Source of the DNA: CAWAYR01 sp050250955
GTDB taxonomy: Bacteria > Acidobacteriota > Vicinamibacteria > Vicinamibacterales > UBA2999
NCBI GenBank assembly: GCA_050250955.1
Contig: JBFWNR010000004.1
Span: 496,001-560,000, forward strand
Length of the DNA stretch: 64,000 bases
Direction of reading: 5' to 3'
Part shown: piece after piece, positions 45,636 through 55,642 of the stretch
Position numbering within the stretch: the first letter of the stretch is position 1
Layout of the letters: each line of letters starts with the position of its first letter
Notes under the pieces: model-generated
Seen by the model: only the letters and a program-made list of their open reading frames with translations
Database searches by the model: none
Told to the model about the DNA's origin: nothing
Made by a program: the position numbers and the translations under genes

Positions 45636-47000
45636 ATGTCCACCACCCCGGCGCGCGGTATGCGCGACTTCCTGCCCGCCGATGTGCGCCGGCGCCGGTT
45701 CGTGATCGGCGTCGTCGCCGAGGTGTTCCAGTCCTACGGCTTCGAACCCCTCGAGACCCCGGCGGTCGAGAACATCGAGACCCTCACCGGCAAGTACGGC
45801 GAAGAGGGCGACCGCTTGATCTTCAAGATCCTCAAGCGCGGCGAGGACGGCCGGAGCGGCGAGGCCGACCTGGCGCTGCGCTACGACCTCACCGTGCCGC
45901 TCGCCCGGGTGGTGGCACACCACCGGGCGGTGCTGCCGAAGTACTTCAAGCGCTTCCAGGTTCAGCCGGTGTGGCGGGCCGATCGCCCGCAGAAGGGCCG
46001 CTTCCGCGAGTTCTACCAGTGCGACGTCGATGCCACCGGCTCGACGGCGATGACCGTCGAGGCGGAGCTCGTCGCCGCCGGCGCCGACGTGCTGCGCCGG
46101 CTGGGCTTCACCGATTTCGCGATTCGCCTGAACCACCGCCAGCTGCTGACCGCCGTGCTCGACGCCGCCGGCGTGCCGGGCGCCCTGCACGCCACGGCAC
46201 TGGTCGCCCTCGACAAGGCCGACAAGATCGGTCAGGCGGCGGTGGTCGACGACCTGACGGCGCGGGGCGTTCCGGCCGGCGCTGGTCAGGCGCTGGTGGC
46301 GACGCTGTTCGCGCCCCGTGCCCCCGGTCAGGACGCCAATGATGCCACGCTGGCGACGCTCGAAGCCTTCGTCGCCGCGATCCCGGGCGGTGTCGCGGCG
46401 GTCGGCCAACTGCGTGAGATCCTCACACTGGCGGCGGCGACCTCGGCGGGCCCGCACCTCCAGGTCGACCCGACGCTGGCGCGCGGCCTCGGCTACTACA
46501 CCGGGGCGATCTTCGAGATCGCCGTCGCCGACCTGGCCGGCAGCCTGGGTGGGGGCGGCCGCTACGACGACCTGGTCGGGATGTTCCTGGGCCAGCGCGT
46601 CCCGGCGTGCGGCCTGTCGCTGGGACTCGAACGCATCCTGGTGGTGATGGGCGAGCGGGGCATGTTTCCGCCGGCGGTCGAGCGACCGCCGGCCGACGTC
46701 CTGGTGGCGAATTTCGACGCCGGGGCGGTCGCCGAGACGCTGGCGCTGGCGGCCGGGCTGCGGGCCGGCGCCGACGGCGTCGCCCTGGCGGTGGAGCTCT
46801 ATCCCGACGTCGACAAGCTCGGCAAGCAGTTCAAGTACGCCGCCGAACGCGGCCTGCCGTTCGTGGCGGTGATGGGCGAGGCCGAGCGGGCCGCCGGCAC
46901 CGTGACGATCAAGGCGTTGGCGAGCGGCGAGCAGGTGACGGTGGCGCGGACGGCCGCCGCCGCCCATATCGTGTCCGCGATGAGGACTTCCCGTGGCTGA
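45636..47000 (+). CDS. hisS: Histidyl-tRNA synthetase
   Basis: Class II synthetase of 454 residues. Family motifs are GMRDFLPADVRRR at the start, LRYDLTVPLAR (motif 2 region), the histidine-specific GLGYYTGAIFEI, and GGGRYDDLVGMF. A C-terminal anticodon-binding domain (about 360-454) follows. The ATG at 45636 follows GGAGG at a suitable distance. The end overlaps the aspS start by eight bases. Confidence 0.96.
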   Translation: MSTTPARGMRDFLPADVRRRRFVIGVVAEVFQSYGFEPLETPAVENIETLTGKYGEEGDRLIFKILKRGEDGRSGEADLALRYDLTVPLARVVAHHRAVLPKYFKRFQVQPVWRADRPQKGRFREFYQCDVDATGSTAMTVEAELVAAGADVLRRLGFTDFAIRLNHRQLLTAVLDAAGVPGALHATALVALDKADKIGQAAVVDDLTARGVPAGAGQALVATLFAPRAPGQDANDATLATLEAFVAAIPGGVAAVGQLREILTLAAATSAGPHLQVDPTLARGLGYYTGAIFEIAVADLAGSLGGGGRYDDLVGMFLGQRVPACGLSLGLERILVVMGERGMFPPAVERPPADVLVANFDAGAVAETLALAAGLRAGADGVALAVELYPDVDKLGKQFKYAAERGLPFVAVMGEAERAAGTVTIKALASGEQVTVARTAAAAHIVSAMRTSRG

Positions 47001-48759
47001 GCAACTCGGTTCCCTGGCCCGCACCCATACCTGCGGCGCGCTGCGCGCGTCGGACGTCGGCGCCGACGTCGTCCTGCTCGGCTGGGTCCAGAAGGTGCGC
47101 GATCTCGGCGCGCTGGTGTTCCTCGACGTCCGCGACCGGCACGGCGTGACGCAGGTGATCGTCCAGGACGACGCGACGCTGCTCGAGCGGGCCAAGAAGC
47201 TGCGCGCCGAGTTCGTCGTCGGCATCAGCGGCCGGGTCGAAGAGCGTGCCGCCGACACCGTCAACGCCAGGATCCCCACCGGCGCGATCGAAGTCCGGGC
47301 GACGGCGATCGCCCTGCTCAACGAAGCGCGGACGCCGCCGTTCATGATCGGCGACGAGCAGAGCGTGTCCGAGGAGACCCGGCTGCGCTACCGCTACCTC
47401 GACCTGCGGCGGCCGGCGCTGCAGGCCAACCTCGGGCTGCGCCACCGGGTGACGATGGCGCTGCGCCGCTACTTCGACGAGCAGGGCTTCTGGGAGATCG
47501 AGACCCCGATTCTCACCAAGTCGACGCCGGAGGGTGCCCGCGACTTCCTGGTGCCGAGCCGGGTCCATCCCGGCGAGTTCTACGCGCTGCCGCAGTCACC
47601 GCAGATCTTCAAGCAGATCCTGATGATCGCCGGCACCGATCGCTACGTGCAGATCGCGCGCTGCTTCCGCGACGAGGCGCTGCGCGCCGACCGCCAGCTC
47701 GAGTTCACGCAGGTCGACCTCGAGATCTCGTTTGCGACCCCGGAGCTCGTCTTCGCCATCGTCGAAGGCGCCCTGGCGGCGGCCTTCCGCGAGATCGGCG
47801 TCGACATCGTCCGGCCGTTCCGCCGCATGCCGTACGCCGAGGCGATCGCGGTCTATGGGTCCGACAAGCCGGACCTGCGCTTCGATCTGCGGATCCAGGA
47901 CGTCGGGCCGCTGTTCGCCCAGTCGCCGTTCGGCATCTTCCGCGAAGCGGTCGAACATGGCGGCACCGTGCGCGGGTTCGTCATTCCCGGCGCCGGCGGC
48001 TCGTCGCGGCGCGAACTGGACGAGCTCGGCGAGATGGCCAGGCAGGCCGGCGGGGCCGGACTGGTATGGGCACGGCGCACGGCCGAGGGCGTGCAGGCGT
48101 CGGCCAAGGCGATCGGCGAGGACGGCACCCGCGCGGTCCTCGAGGCGATGCAGGCCGGGGCGGGGGACCTGGTGGTGCTGGCGTCGGGCGCCCCCGATGC
48201 GGTGTCGGGCATGCTCGGCCAGCTGCGCCTGGCCGTGGCCAGGAAGCGCGACCTCATCGCCAGGGACGCGTGGGAGTTCCTCTGGGTCACCGATTTCCCG
48301 CTGTTCGAGTGGAACGCCGACCAGCGCCGCTGGGACTCGCTGCACCACCCGTTCACCTCGCCGCGCGAGGAGGACGTGGCGACGCTGGCCACCGACCCCG
48401 GCAGCGTGCGGGCCCGGGCCTACGACGTGGTGCTGAACGGCTGGGAGCTGGGCGGGGGCAGCATCCGGATCCACGACCGCGAGACCCAGGCCACCGTGTT
48501 CCGGCTGCTCGGCCTGAGCGACGAGCAGGCGAAGCTGCGCTTCGGGTTCTTCCTGGAGGCGCTCGAGTACGGCACGCCGCCGCATGGCGGCCTGGCGCTC
48601 GGCCTGGATCGTCTGGTGGCGATGATGGCCGGGGAGGCGTCGATCCGCGAAGTGATCCCGTTTCCCAAGACGACCCAGGCGGTGGATCTCATGTGCGAGG
48701 CCCCGTCGACGGTCGACGCCCTCCAGCTGCGCGAGCTCAAGCTGCGCATCGAGGGTTGA
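46993..48759 (+). CDS. aspS: Aspartyl-tRNA synthetase (bacterial type)
   Basis: Class II synthetase of 588 residues with an N-terminal OB-fold anticodon domain (VVLLGWVQKVRDLGALVFLDVRDRHG) and a catalytic core (IETPILTKSTPEGARDFLVPSR, DEALRADRQLEFTQVDLEIS). An inserted GAD domain (about 290-400) and motif 3 (GGLALGLDRLVAMM) follow. The GAD insertion makes it the bacterial type. No gatCAB is in view, so whether it is discriminating cannot be stated. Confidence 0.97.
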   Translation: MAEQLGSLARTHTCGALRASDVGADVVLLGWVQKVRDLGALVFLDVRDRHGVTQVIVQDDATLLERAKKLRAEFVVGISGRVEERAADTVNARIPTGAIEVRATAIALLNEARTPPFMIGDEQSVSEETRLRYRYLDLRRPALQANLGLRHRVTMALRRYFDEQGFWEIETPILTKSTPEGARDFLVPSRVHPGEFYALPQSPQIFKQILMIAGTDRYVQIARCFRDEALRADRQLEFTQVDLEISFATPELVFAIVEGALAAAFREIGVDIVRPFRRMPYAEAIAVYGSDKPDLRFDLRIQDVGPLFAQSPFGIFREAVEHGGTVRGFVIPGAGGSSRRELDELGEMARQAGGAGLVWARRTAEGVQASAKAIGEDGTRAVLEAMQAGAGDLVVLASGAPDAVSGMLGQLRLAVARKRDLIARDAWEFLWVTDFPLFEWNADQRRWDSLHHPFTSPREEDVATLATDPGSVRARAYDVVLNGWELGGGSIRIHDRETQATVFRLLGLSDEQAKLRFGFFLEALEYGTPPHGGLALGLDRLVAMMAGEASIREVIPFPKTTQAVDLMCEAPSTVDALQLRELKLRIEG

Positions 48760-48770
48760 TCGGGCCCGCC

Positions 48771-48800
48771 TTGACCGCGCCAGCGGCCCGCTGCTACGAT
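48771..48800 (+). promoter_or_regulatory. Sigma-70-type promoter upstream of phoH
   Basis: TTGACC (48771-48776), an 18-bp spacer and TACGAT (48795-48800) lie in the aspS-phoH gap. Transcription would begin about 67 nt before the phoH GTG. The -35 hexamer is the same TTGACC as in the rplM promoter. Confidence 0.55.
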
Positions 48801-48873
48801 GCCGCGGGGAAGTTAAGTCGCTGATCCAGAGGGGGTTAGCCGCATCAGCACGATCGCCACACGCCGCATCGTC

Positions 48874-49836
<963 letters not shown>

Positions 49837-49845
49837 ACGGGCGCC

Positions 49846-50340
49846 ATGGCTGGCCCGCGCCCGGCCGGGCGCCTTCACGTGGTCGTCCTCGCCCCGGACG
49901 GCGTGCGCCGTCCGGCCGGATTGGCGGCCTGGCTGGCGGGCATCGCGCCGCGGGGCAGCCGCGGTGAACTCACCGTGGCGCTGGTGAGCGACCGGCGGAT
50001 GCGCAGCCTGAATCGCACCTTCCGCGGCGTCGATCGCGCCACCGACGTCCTGTCCTTCGCCGGCGAGCCGCCGCAACTCGGCGACATCGTGATCGCGACC
50101 GGCGTGGCCGCACGGCAGGCGCGCGAAGCCGGCCACGCGCTCGGCACCGAGGTGCGGGTCCTCGCGCTCCACGGCCTGCTGCACCTGCTGGGCTTCGACC
50201 ACGACGGCGACGACGGGGCGATGGCCCGCGTCGAGCAGCGCCTGCGCCGCCGCGGGGGACTCAGCGAAGGGCTGATCGAGCGGGTGTCACCGCCGCGCCG
50301 GCGGGGCGCGGCGGGCGACGGCGGGCGGAGGCGGCGATGA
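49846..50340 (+). CDS. ybeY: Endoribonuclease YbeY
   Basis: A zinc-dependent endonuclease for 16S rRNA 3'-end maturation and ribosome quality control. The 164-residue protein has LNRTFRGVDRATDVLSF and the metal site HGLLHLLGFDH, with all three His. After the normal end the protein continues into an Arg-rich tail (PPRRRGAAGDGGRRRR), which is unusual. It overlaps the CNNM/CorC gene by four bases. Confidence 0.95.
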   Translation: MAGPRPAGRLHVVVLAPDGVRRPAGLAAWLAGIAPRGSRGELTVALVSDRRMRSLNRTFRGVDRATDVLSFAGEPPQLGDIVIATGVAARQAREAGHALGTEVRVLALHGLLHLLGFDHDGDDGAMARVEQRLRRRGGLSEGLIERVSPPRRRGAAGDGGRRRR

Positions 50341-51593
50341 CCCCCCTGGCGCTCTTCCTGCTGGCGTGCGCCGCGGTGTTCGTCGGCACCGTCTCGGCGG
50401 CCTTCAGCGTGCTGATGCGTCTGTCGCTGCGGCTGGCGGTCGAGCGGAGCGGGCGCGACGACCTGCTGGGCTGGTATCTGAACGACCCGATGCGGCTGTT
50501 CATCCCGGCCCGCATCGTGCTGGCCGTGATCTACGTCGTCGCCGGCGCGCTCATCGCCCGCGTCGTGGCCATGCAGGCCGGCCACGGCCTGCCGACGCTG
50601 ATTGCGGCGATGGCCGCCTTCGCCCTGGTCTGCGAGCACTTCGTCCCGCTGCTGCTCATCCGCCGCGACCCCGAAGCCGTGCTCGCCACGCTGCTGCCGG
50701 CCTTCCACAACCTCGAGCGGCTGCTGCGCCCGGTCACCCTGGCGCTGCTGCGCGCCGGCCGCCCCACCGCGGCGCCGTCGCCGTCGACCGAGAACGGCCA
50801 GCCGGCGGCGTTGCCCGGCGTCGCCGCCGACGCGGCGGCCGACGGCGCCGCGCCGGCCGACGGCGACGCCGACGCCGATGCCGACCGCGCCCTGCTCCGC
50901 TCGATCGTCGACTTCCGCGACACCCTGGTGCGCGAGGTGATGACGCCGCGGCCGGACATCGTCGCCATCGACGTCGCCGCGTCCATCGACGCGTTGCGGC
51001 AGCTGTTCCGCGATCAGCAGTACTCGCGGGTGCCGGTGTTCGAGGGCACCCTGGACAACATCCTGGGCTTCGCCTTCGTCAAGGACCTGGTGCGGCACCC
51101 GCCCGACGCCGCCCTGACGATCCGCGAGCTGCTGCGACCGGCGCATTTCGTGCCGGAGACCAAGAAGGTGGCCGGCCTGCTCCAGGAGTTCCAGCGCGAG
51201 CGCGTGCAGAGCGCCATCGTCGTCGACGAGTACGGCGGCACGGCCGGCCTGGTCACTCTCGAGGATCTGCTCGAGGAGATCGTCGGCGAGATCCGCGACG
51301 AGTACGACGTCGAGACCGAGCCGATCGTCGACGAGGGGCAGGGCGCGTTCGTGGTCAGCGGCCGGGCCGACGTCTCGGTGCTCGAGCACCAGTTCGGCGT
51401 CACCATCGCCCGGGCCGGCTTCGATTCGGTGGGCGGCTACCTGCTGGCGACGCTGGGCCGGGTGCCGACCAAGGGCGAGCGCGTCGAGGTCGACGGCTTC
51501 GCCGTCGAAGTGCTGGACGCCGAGCGCCGCCGCGTGACCCGGGTGCGCGTCCGCCGGCACGTCCCGGCCGACCCCGAGAGCCCGACTCCGTGA
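50337..51593 (+). CDS. CNNM/CorC-family membrane protein with CBS pair and CorC_HlyC domain
   Basis: A 418-residue protein with an N-terminal DUF21/CNNM transmembrane region (about 1-115) and a low-complexity Ala/Asp linker (about 140-180). A CBS pair (about 195-320; VREVMTPRPDIVAID, YSRVPVFEGTLDNILGF, IVVDEYGGTAGLVTLEDLLEEIVG) and a C-terminal CorC_HlyC domain (about 330-410) follow. Homologues are linked to Mg2+ or Co2+ efflux. The usual ybeZ-ybeY-corC order of bacteria is kept. The stop overlaps the era GTG. Confidence 0.9.
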   Translation: MTPLALFLLACAAVFVGTVSAAFSVLMRLSLRLAVERSGRDDLLGWYLNDPMRLFIPARIVLAVIYVVAGALIARVVAMQAGHGLPTLIAAMAAFALVCEHFVPLLLIRRDPEAVLATLLPAFHNLERLLRPVTLALLRAGRPTAAPSPSTENGQPAALPGVAADAAADGAAPADGDADADADRALLRSIVDFRDTLVREVMTPRPDIVAIDVAASIDALRQLFRDQQYSRVPVFEGTLDNILGFAFVKDLVRHPPDAALTIRELLRPAHFVPETKKVAGLLQEFQRERVQSAIVVDEYGGTAGLVTLEDLLEEIVGEIRDEYDVETEPIVDEGQGAFVVSGRADVSVLEHQFGVTIARAGFDSVGGYLLATLGRVPTKGERVEVDGFAVEVLDAERRRVTRVRVRRHVPADPESPTP

Positions 51594-52510
51594 GGTCCGG
51601 GTTCGTCGCCCTGGTCGGCCGCCCCAATGCCGGCAAGTCGACCCTGCTGAACCGCCTCGTCGGCACCAAGCTGGCGATCGTCTCCGACAAGCCGCAGACG
51701 ACCCGGACGCGGATCGTCGGCGCCCGCACCCGGCCCGACGGCCAGATCGTCTACGTCGACACTCCCGGAGTCCACCGCCCGCTGCACCGGCTCAACGTCC
51801 GGATGGTCGACATCGCGGTCGCCGCCCTGCGGGAGGTCGACGTCGTCGCCCTGGTCATCGACGCCAGTGCGCCGGAAGGGGCCGGCGACCGCTACCTCTG
51901 GGACCTCGTCGCCGGCGTGACCGTGCCGCTGGTAGTCGTGCTCAACAAGATCGACCTGGTCGACAAGTCGGCGCTGCTGCCGCGCCTGGCGGCGATCGGC
52001 AGCCGCGGCCTCGCCGCCGACGTCGTGCCGGTCTCGGCGGCGACCGGCGAGCAGGTCGATCGGCTCGAAGAGGTGCTGTCGCGCCATCTGCCAGAGGGTC
52101 CGCCGCTCTACGACGACGACTTCCTGACCGACCAGCCCGAGCGGTTTTTCGTCGCCGAGCTGGTGCGCGAGCAGGTGCTCGCCCACACCCGCGACGAGCT
52201 GCCGTTCAGCACCGCGGTCGTCGTCGACGCCTTCGAGGAGCCGGACGAGCCGGGCGGCCTGCTGCGGTTCCACTGCACGATCCTGGTCGAACGGGCGTCG
52301 CAGAAGCCGATCCTGCTCGGCCGCGGCGGGGCGATGATCAAGGCCATCGGCAGCGCCGCCCGGGCCGAGCTCGAGCGCTTCTTCGCCGCCCGGGTGTTCC
52401 TCGGCCTCCACGTCAAGGTGCGCGCCGACTGGCGCGACGACCGGCGCACCCTCGACGACCTCGGCCTGCCCGAAGGCCGCCAGCGGCGCGGCCGCCGGCG
52501 CCGCGCCTGA
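51590..52510 (+). CDS. era: GTPase Era
   Basis: Ribosome-assembly GTPase that binds the 16S rRNA 3' end. The 306-residue protein has G1 GRPNAGKST, the switch segment TTRTRIVGA, G3 DTPG and G4 NKID. The C-terminal KH domain contains LLGRGGAMIKAIGSAARAEL. A basic tail (GRQRRGRRRRA) extends beyond the family core. GTG overlaps the upstream stop as GTGA. It is next to ybeY and phoH, which act in the same rRNA-maturation context. Confidence 0.96.
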   Translation: MRSGFVALVGRPNAGKSTLLNRLVGTKLAIVSDKPQTTRTRIVGARTRPDGQIVYVDTPGVHRPLHRLNVRMVDIAVAALREVDVVALVIDASAPEGAGDRYLWDLVAGVTVPLVVVLNKIDLVDKSALLPRLAAIGSRGLAADVVPVSAATGEQVDRLEEVLSRHLPEGPPLYDDDFLTDQPERFFVAELVREQVLAHTRDELPFSTAVVVDAFEEPDEPGGLLRFHCTILVERASQKPILLGRGGAMIKAIGSAARAELERFFAARVFLGLHVKVRADWRDDRRTLDDLGLPEGRQRRGRRRRA

Positions 52511-52556
52511 GGCGTGTTACCCTTGGGCGGTTGTGCCCTAGAGTCAGTCTTCCGCC

Positions 52557-53927
52557 ATGGCGCCGCAGCGAAGAATCGATGTCGTGCTCGACTCCGTCCG
52601 CCGCCTGCTGCGCATCGGCGCCACGGCCAACCTGCTGAATCTGCTGCAGAAGCAGCACCCGGCCGACCTCGGCCAGATCTTCGGCGAACTGCTCGAAAAC
52701 GAGCGCCAGGCGGCCTTCACCGTGCTGGTCGAACGCCAGCCGAAGCTGGCGATGGAAGGGGCCAGCGAGCTCGGTCCCGAACGCGGCGCGGCGCTGCTGG
52801 CCGGGCGGTCGGCCGAGGAGATCGCCCGGCTGGTCGGCGAGATTCCCTCCGACGACGCCGCGGCCCTGGTCGATCACCTGCCCGAGGAGCTGTCCCACGA
52901 GGTGCTCGAGCTGATGCGGCGGCGCGAGTCGGGGCAGGTCGAGAGCCTGCTCGACTACGCCGAGCGGACCGCCGGCCGCATCATGAATCCCAACGTCTTC
53001 GCCCTCAGCGAGGACCTGACCGTGGCCGAGGCCATTTCGGCGCTGCAGAACGCCATCAACGTCGAGATGGTGTTCTACCTCTACGTCGTCGACGCCCGCC
53101 GCCACCTGGTCGGCGTCACGTCGCTGCGCCGTCTGCTGCTGGTCAACGCCGAGACACCGCTGAAGCGGATCATGACGCCCGACGTATTCAGCGTCCGCGT
53201 CGACACCGACCAGGAGGAAGCGGCGCGGCTGGTCGCCTCCTACAACCTGCTGGCGATTCCCGTCGTCGACGAGGAGAACAAGCTGGCCGGCGTCATCACC
53301 GTCGACGACGTCATCGACGTGCTCAAGGACGAAGCCACCGAGGATCTCTACCGGTTGGCCGGCGTCTCGGGCGACGAGCGGGTCGAGACCCCGGCGTTCG
53401 AGGCGCTGCGCAAGCGCCTGCCGTGGCTCGGCGTGAACCTGGTGACGGCGTTCGTGGCCGCCTCGGTGGTCGCCGCCTTCGAGGGCACGATCGAGCAGGC
53501 GACCGCGCTCGCCGTCTTCATGCCGATCGTCGCCGGGATGGGCGGCAACGCCGCCACCCAGACCCTGACCGTCATCGTCCGCGGCCTGGCCCTGGGCGAG
53601 CTGTCGTGGGCCAACGCCCGCAAGGCGCTGCTCAAGGAGACCGGCATCGGCCTCGGCAACGGGGTGGTGCTGGGCGTGGTCGCCGCCCTGGTGGCGTGGG
53701 TGACCAAGGGCAACCCGGTGCTCGGCCTGCTGCTCGGCATGGCGATGGTCTGCAACATGCTGGTGGCGACCACCGCCGGAACCCTGGTGCCGCTCGGGTT
53801 GAAGGCCATGAAGGTCGACCCGGCCCTCGCCTCGTCGGTGTTCATCACCACCTTCACCGACGTGGTCGGCTTTGCGTCGTTCCTCGGCCTGGCGACAATC
53901 TTCCTCCGCTTCCTGGGACCAGCCTGA
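52557..53927 (+). CDS. mgtE: Magnesium transporter MgtE
   Basis: The 456-residue protein shows the MgtE_N superhelix (about 20-125), a CBS pair (about 135-260; YVVDARRHLVGVTSLRRLL, VVDEENKLAGVITVDDV) and five transmembrane helices (about 290-455) with MPIVAGMGGNAATQT, the pore motif. It is a Mg2+-gated channel in which the cytosolic domains sense intracellular Mg2+. A TAGAGT hexamer lies 12 nt before the ATG. Confidence 0.96.
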   Translation: MAPQRRIDVVLDSVRRLLRIGATANLLNLLQKQHPADLGQIFGELLENERQAAFTVLVERQPKLAMEGASELGPERGAALLAGRSAEEIARLVGEIPSDDAAALVDHLPEELSHEVLELMRRRESGQVESLLDYAERTAGRIMNPNVFALSEDLTVAEAISALQNAINVEMVFYLYVVDARRHLVGVTSLRRLLLVNAETPLKRIMTPDVFSVRVDTDQEEAARLVASYNLLAIPVVDEENKLAGVITVDDVIDVLKDEATEDLYRLAGVSGDERVETPAFEALRKRLPWLGVNLVTAFVAASVVAAFEGTIEQATALAVFMPIVAGMGGNAATQTLTVIVRGLALGELSWANARKALLKETGIGLGNGVVLGVVAALVAWVTKGNPVLGLLLGMAMVCNMLVATTAGTLVPLGLKAMKVDPALASSVFITTFTDVVGFASFLGLATIFLRFLGPA

Positions 53928-53956
53928 AGATGCGGATAGAATGAAGCGCCAGTCCG

Positions 53957-54733
53957 GTGCCGCTCTATTCCGCAGACGCGCTGGTGCTCCGCACCTACAA
54001 ACTGGGGGAGGCCGACCGCATCGTCGTCTTCCTGACGCGGGACCGTGGTAAGAAACGCGGGGTCGCGCCGTCGGCTCGCCGGCCCCGGTCACGGTTCACC
54101 GGGGCCCTGGAGCCGTTGACCGAGGTGCGCGTCGCCTATTTCGAGAAGGAGCAGCGCGAGCTGGTGAACCTCAACTATGCCGAGCCGGTGCGGTCGCCGC
54201 TGGCCGCGCCCAATCCCGATGCGCTCGGCTACAGCGCCTATTTCGCCGAGCTGATCGACGCCGGCGCCGCCGACGCCGACCCCGACGAGCGGCTGTATCG
54301 GCTGGGCACCGCGACGCTCGAGGCGCTCGGGAGCGGCGGGCCGGTCGAGCCGCTGGCCCGTTACTTCGAGTGCTGGCTGCTCCGGCTCCAGGGCGTCTAT
54401 CCGGCTGATCTGGCCTGCGGCCAGTGCGGCGCCGAACTGGGGGCCGCCGACGGCGCCTTCGTCGGCGCCGCGGGCCACGGCTTCGTCTGTCGCGGCTGCC
54501 ACGGCGCCCACGGCACCGACGACCGGTTTCTGTCGCCGCGCGCGCTGGCCTTCGTCCGCGCCGCCCGGCGGGTGCGGCCCGGCGACGCCGCGACGCTGGA
54601 CGTCCCGCCGCCGGTGCTGCGCGAACTCGAGGTGGCGCATCGCGCCCTGATCGCCGCGCACTTCGAACGGTCGCTCAAGTCGGTGCGGGTGGTCCAGGAT
54701 CTGACCCGACGCAGCGCCCAGGCTCATCCGTGA
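53957..54733 (+). CDS. recO: DNA repair protein RecO
   Basis: Helps RecA loading in the RecFOR pathway. The 258-residue protein has an N-terminal OB fold (DALVLRTYKLGEADRIVVFL) and a helical C-terminal domain with a zinc finger (CGQCGAELG and CRGCHG, two CxxC pairs). The GTG start gives the conserved N-terminus. The stop overlaps the glyQ GTG by four bases. This order also places it upstream of glyQS, as in Firmicutes era-recO-glyQ-glyS. Confidence 0.94.
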   Translation: MPLYSADALVLRTYKLGEADRIVVFLTRDRGKKRGVAPSARRPRSRFTGALEPLTEVRVAYFEKEQRELVNLNYAEPVRSPLAAPNPDALGYSAYFAELIDAGAADADPDERLYRLGTATLEALGSGGPVEPLARYFECWLLRLQGVYPADLACGQCGAELGAADGAFVGAAGHGFVCRGCHGAHGTDDRFLSPRALAFVRAARRVRPGDAATLDVPPPVLRELEVAHRALIAAHFERSLKSVRVVQDLTRRSAQAHP

Positions 54734-55623
54734 CCTTCCAGGACCTGATCCTCAAGCTGTCCGCCTTCTGGGCGTCGCGCGGCTGCCTCATCCAGCAGCC
54801 GCTGGACCTCGAGGTGGGCGCCGGCACCTCGCACCCCGAGACCCTCTTCCGGGTGCTCGGTCCAGACCCGTGGCAGGTGGCCTACGTCCAGCCGTCGCGC
54901 CGCCCCGACGACGGCCGGTTCGGCCAGAACCCGAACCGGCTCTTCAAGCATCACCAGTTCCAGGTGATCCTCAAGCCGTCGCCGGACGAGATCCAGCAGA
55001 TCTACCTCGACAGCCTCGAAGCCTGCGGCATCAACCCGCGGCAGCACGACGTCCGCTTCGAGGAGGACAACTGGGAGTCGCCGGCGCTGGGGGCGTGGGG
55101 CATCGGCTGGCAGGTGATGCTCGACGCCACCGAGATCACGCAGTTCACCTACTTCCAGCAGGTCGGCGGCGTCAATCTGACGCCGATGGCCGCCGAGATC
55201 ACCTACGGCCTCGAGCGGATCGCCATGTTCCTGCAGAAGGTCGACAACGTCTTCGACGTCGAGTGGGCCCCGGGCGTCCGCTACGGCGAGGTGCGCCTGC
55301 GCGAGGAAGTGGAGCAGTCGCGCTACGCGTTCAACCAGGACACCGGCATCCCGGCGGCGGAGTTCGCCGCCTTCCATCGCGACCAGTTCGAGGCGGCGTT
55401 CGCCTTTGCGAGCCGTCTGGCCGACGGCGGACTGCTCCTGCCGGCCCTCGAGTACTGCCTCAAGTGCTCGCACCTGTTCAACCTCCTCGACGCCAGCGGC
55501 AGCATCGGCGTCTCGGAACGCACCGCCTACATCCTCCGCATGCGCCAGCTCGCCGTGCGGCTGTGCCGCGACTACGCCGCCGGGGCCGACGCCGCCGCGG
55601 CGGCGCGGGCCGCCGCCGAGTGA
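54730..55623 (+). CDS. glyQ: Glycyl-tRNA synthetase alpha subunit
   Basis: Catalytic subunit of the tetrameric bacterial glycyl-tRNA synthetase. The 297-residue length fits. MTFQDLILKLSAFW, GCLIQQPLDLEVGAGT, YVQPSRRPDDGRFG and ITYGLERIAMFLQ are GlyQ hallmarks. The GTG start overlaps the recO stop. The C-terminus is Ala-rich. Confidence 0.97.
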   Translation: MTFQDLILKLSAFWASRGCLIQQPLDLEVGAGTSHPETLFRVLGPDPWQVAYVQPSRRPDDGRFGQNPNRLFKHHQFQVILKPSPDEIQQIYLDSLEACGINPRQHDVRFEEDNWESPALGAWGIGWQVMLDATEITQFTYFQQVGGVNLTPMAAEITYGLERIAMFLQKVDNVFDVEWAPGVRYGEVRLREEVEQSRYAFNQDTGIPAAEFAAFHRDQFEAAFAFASRLADGGLLLPALEYCLKCSHLFNLLDASGSIGVSERTAYILRMRQLAVRLCRDYAAGADAAAAARAAAE

Positions 55624-55642
55624 CGCCGCCCCACCCCGAGCC

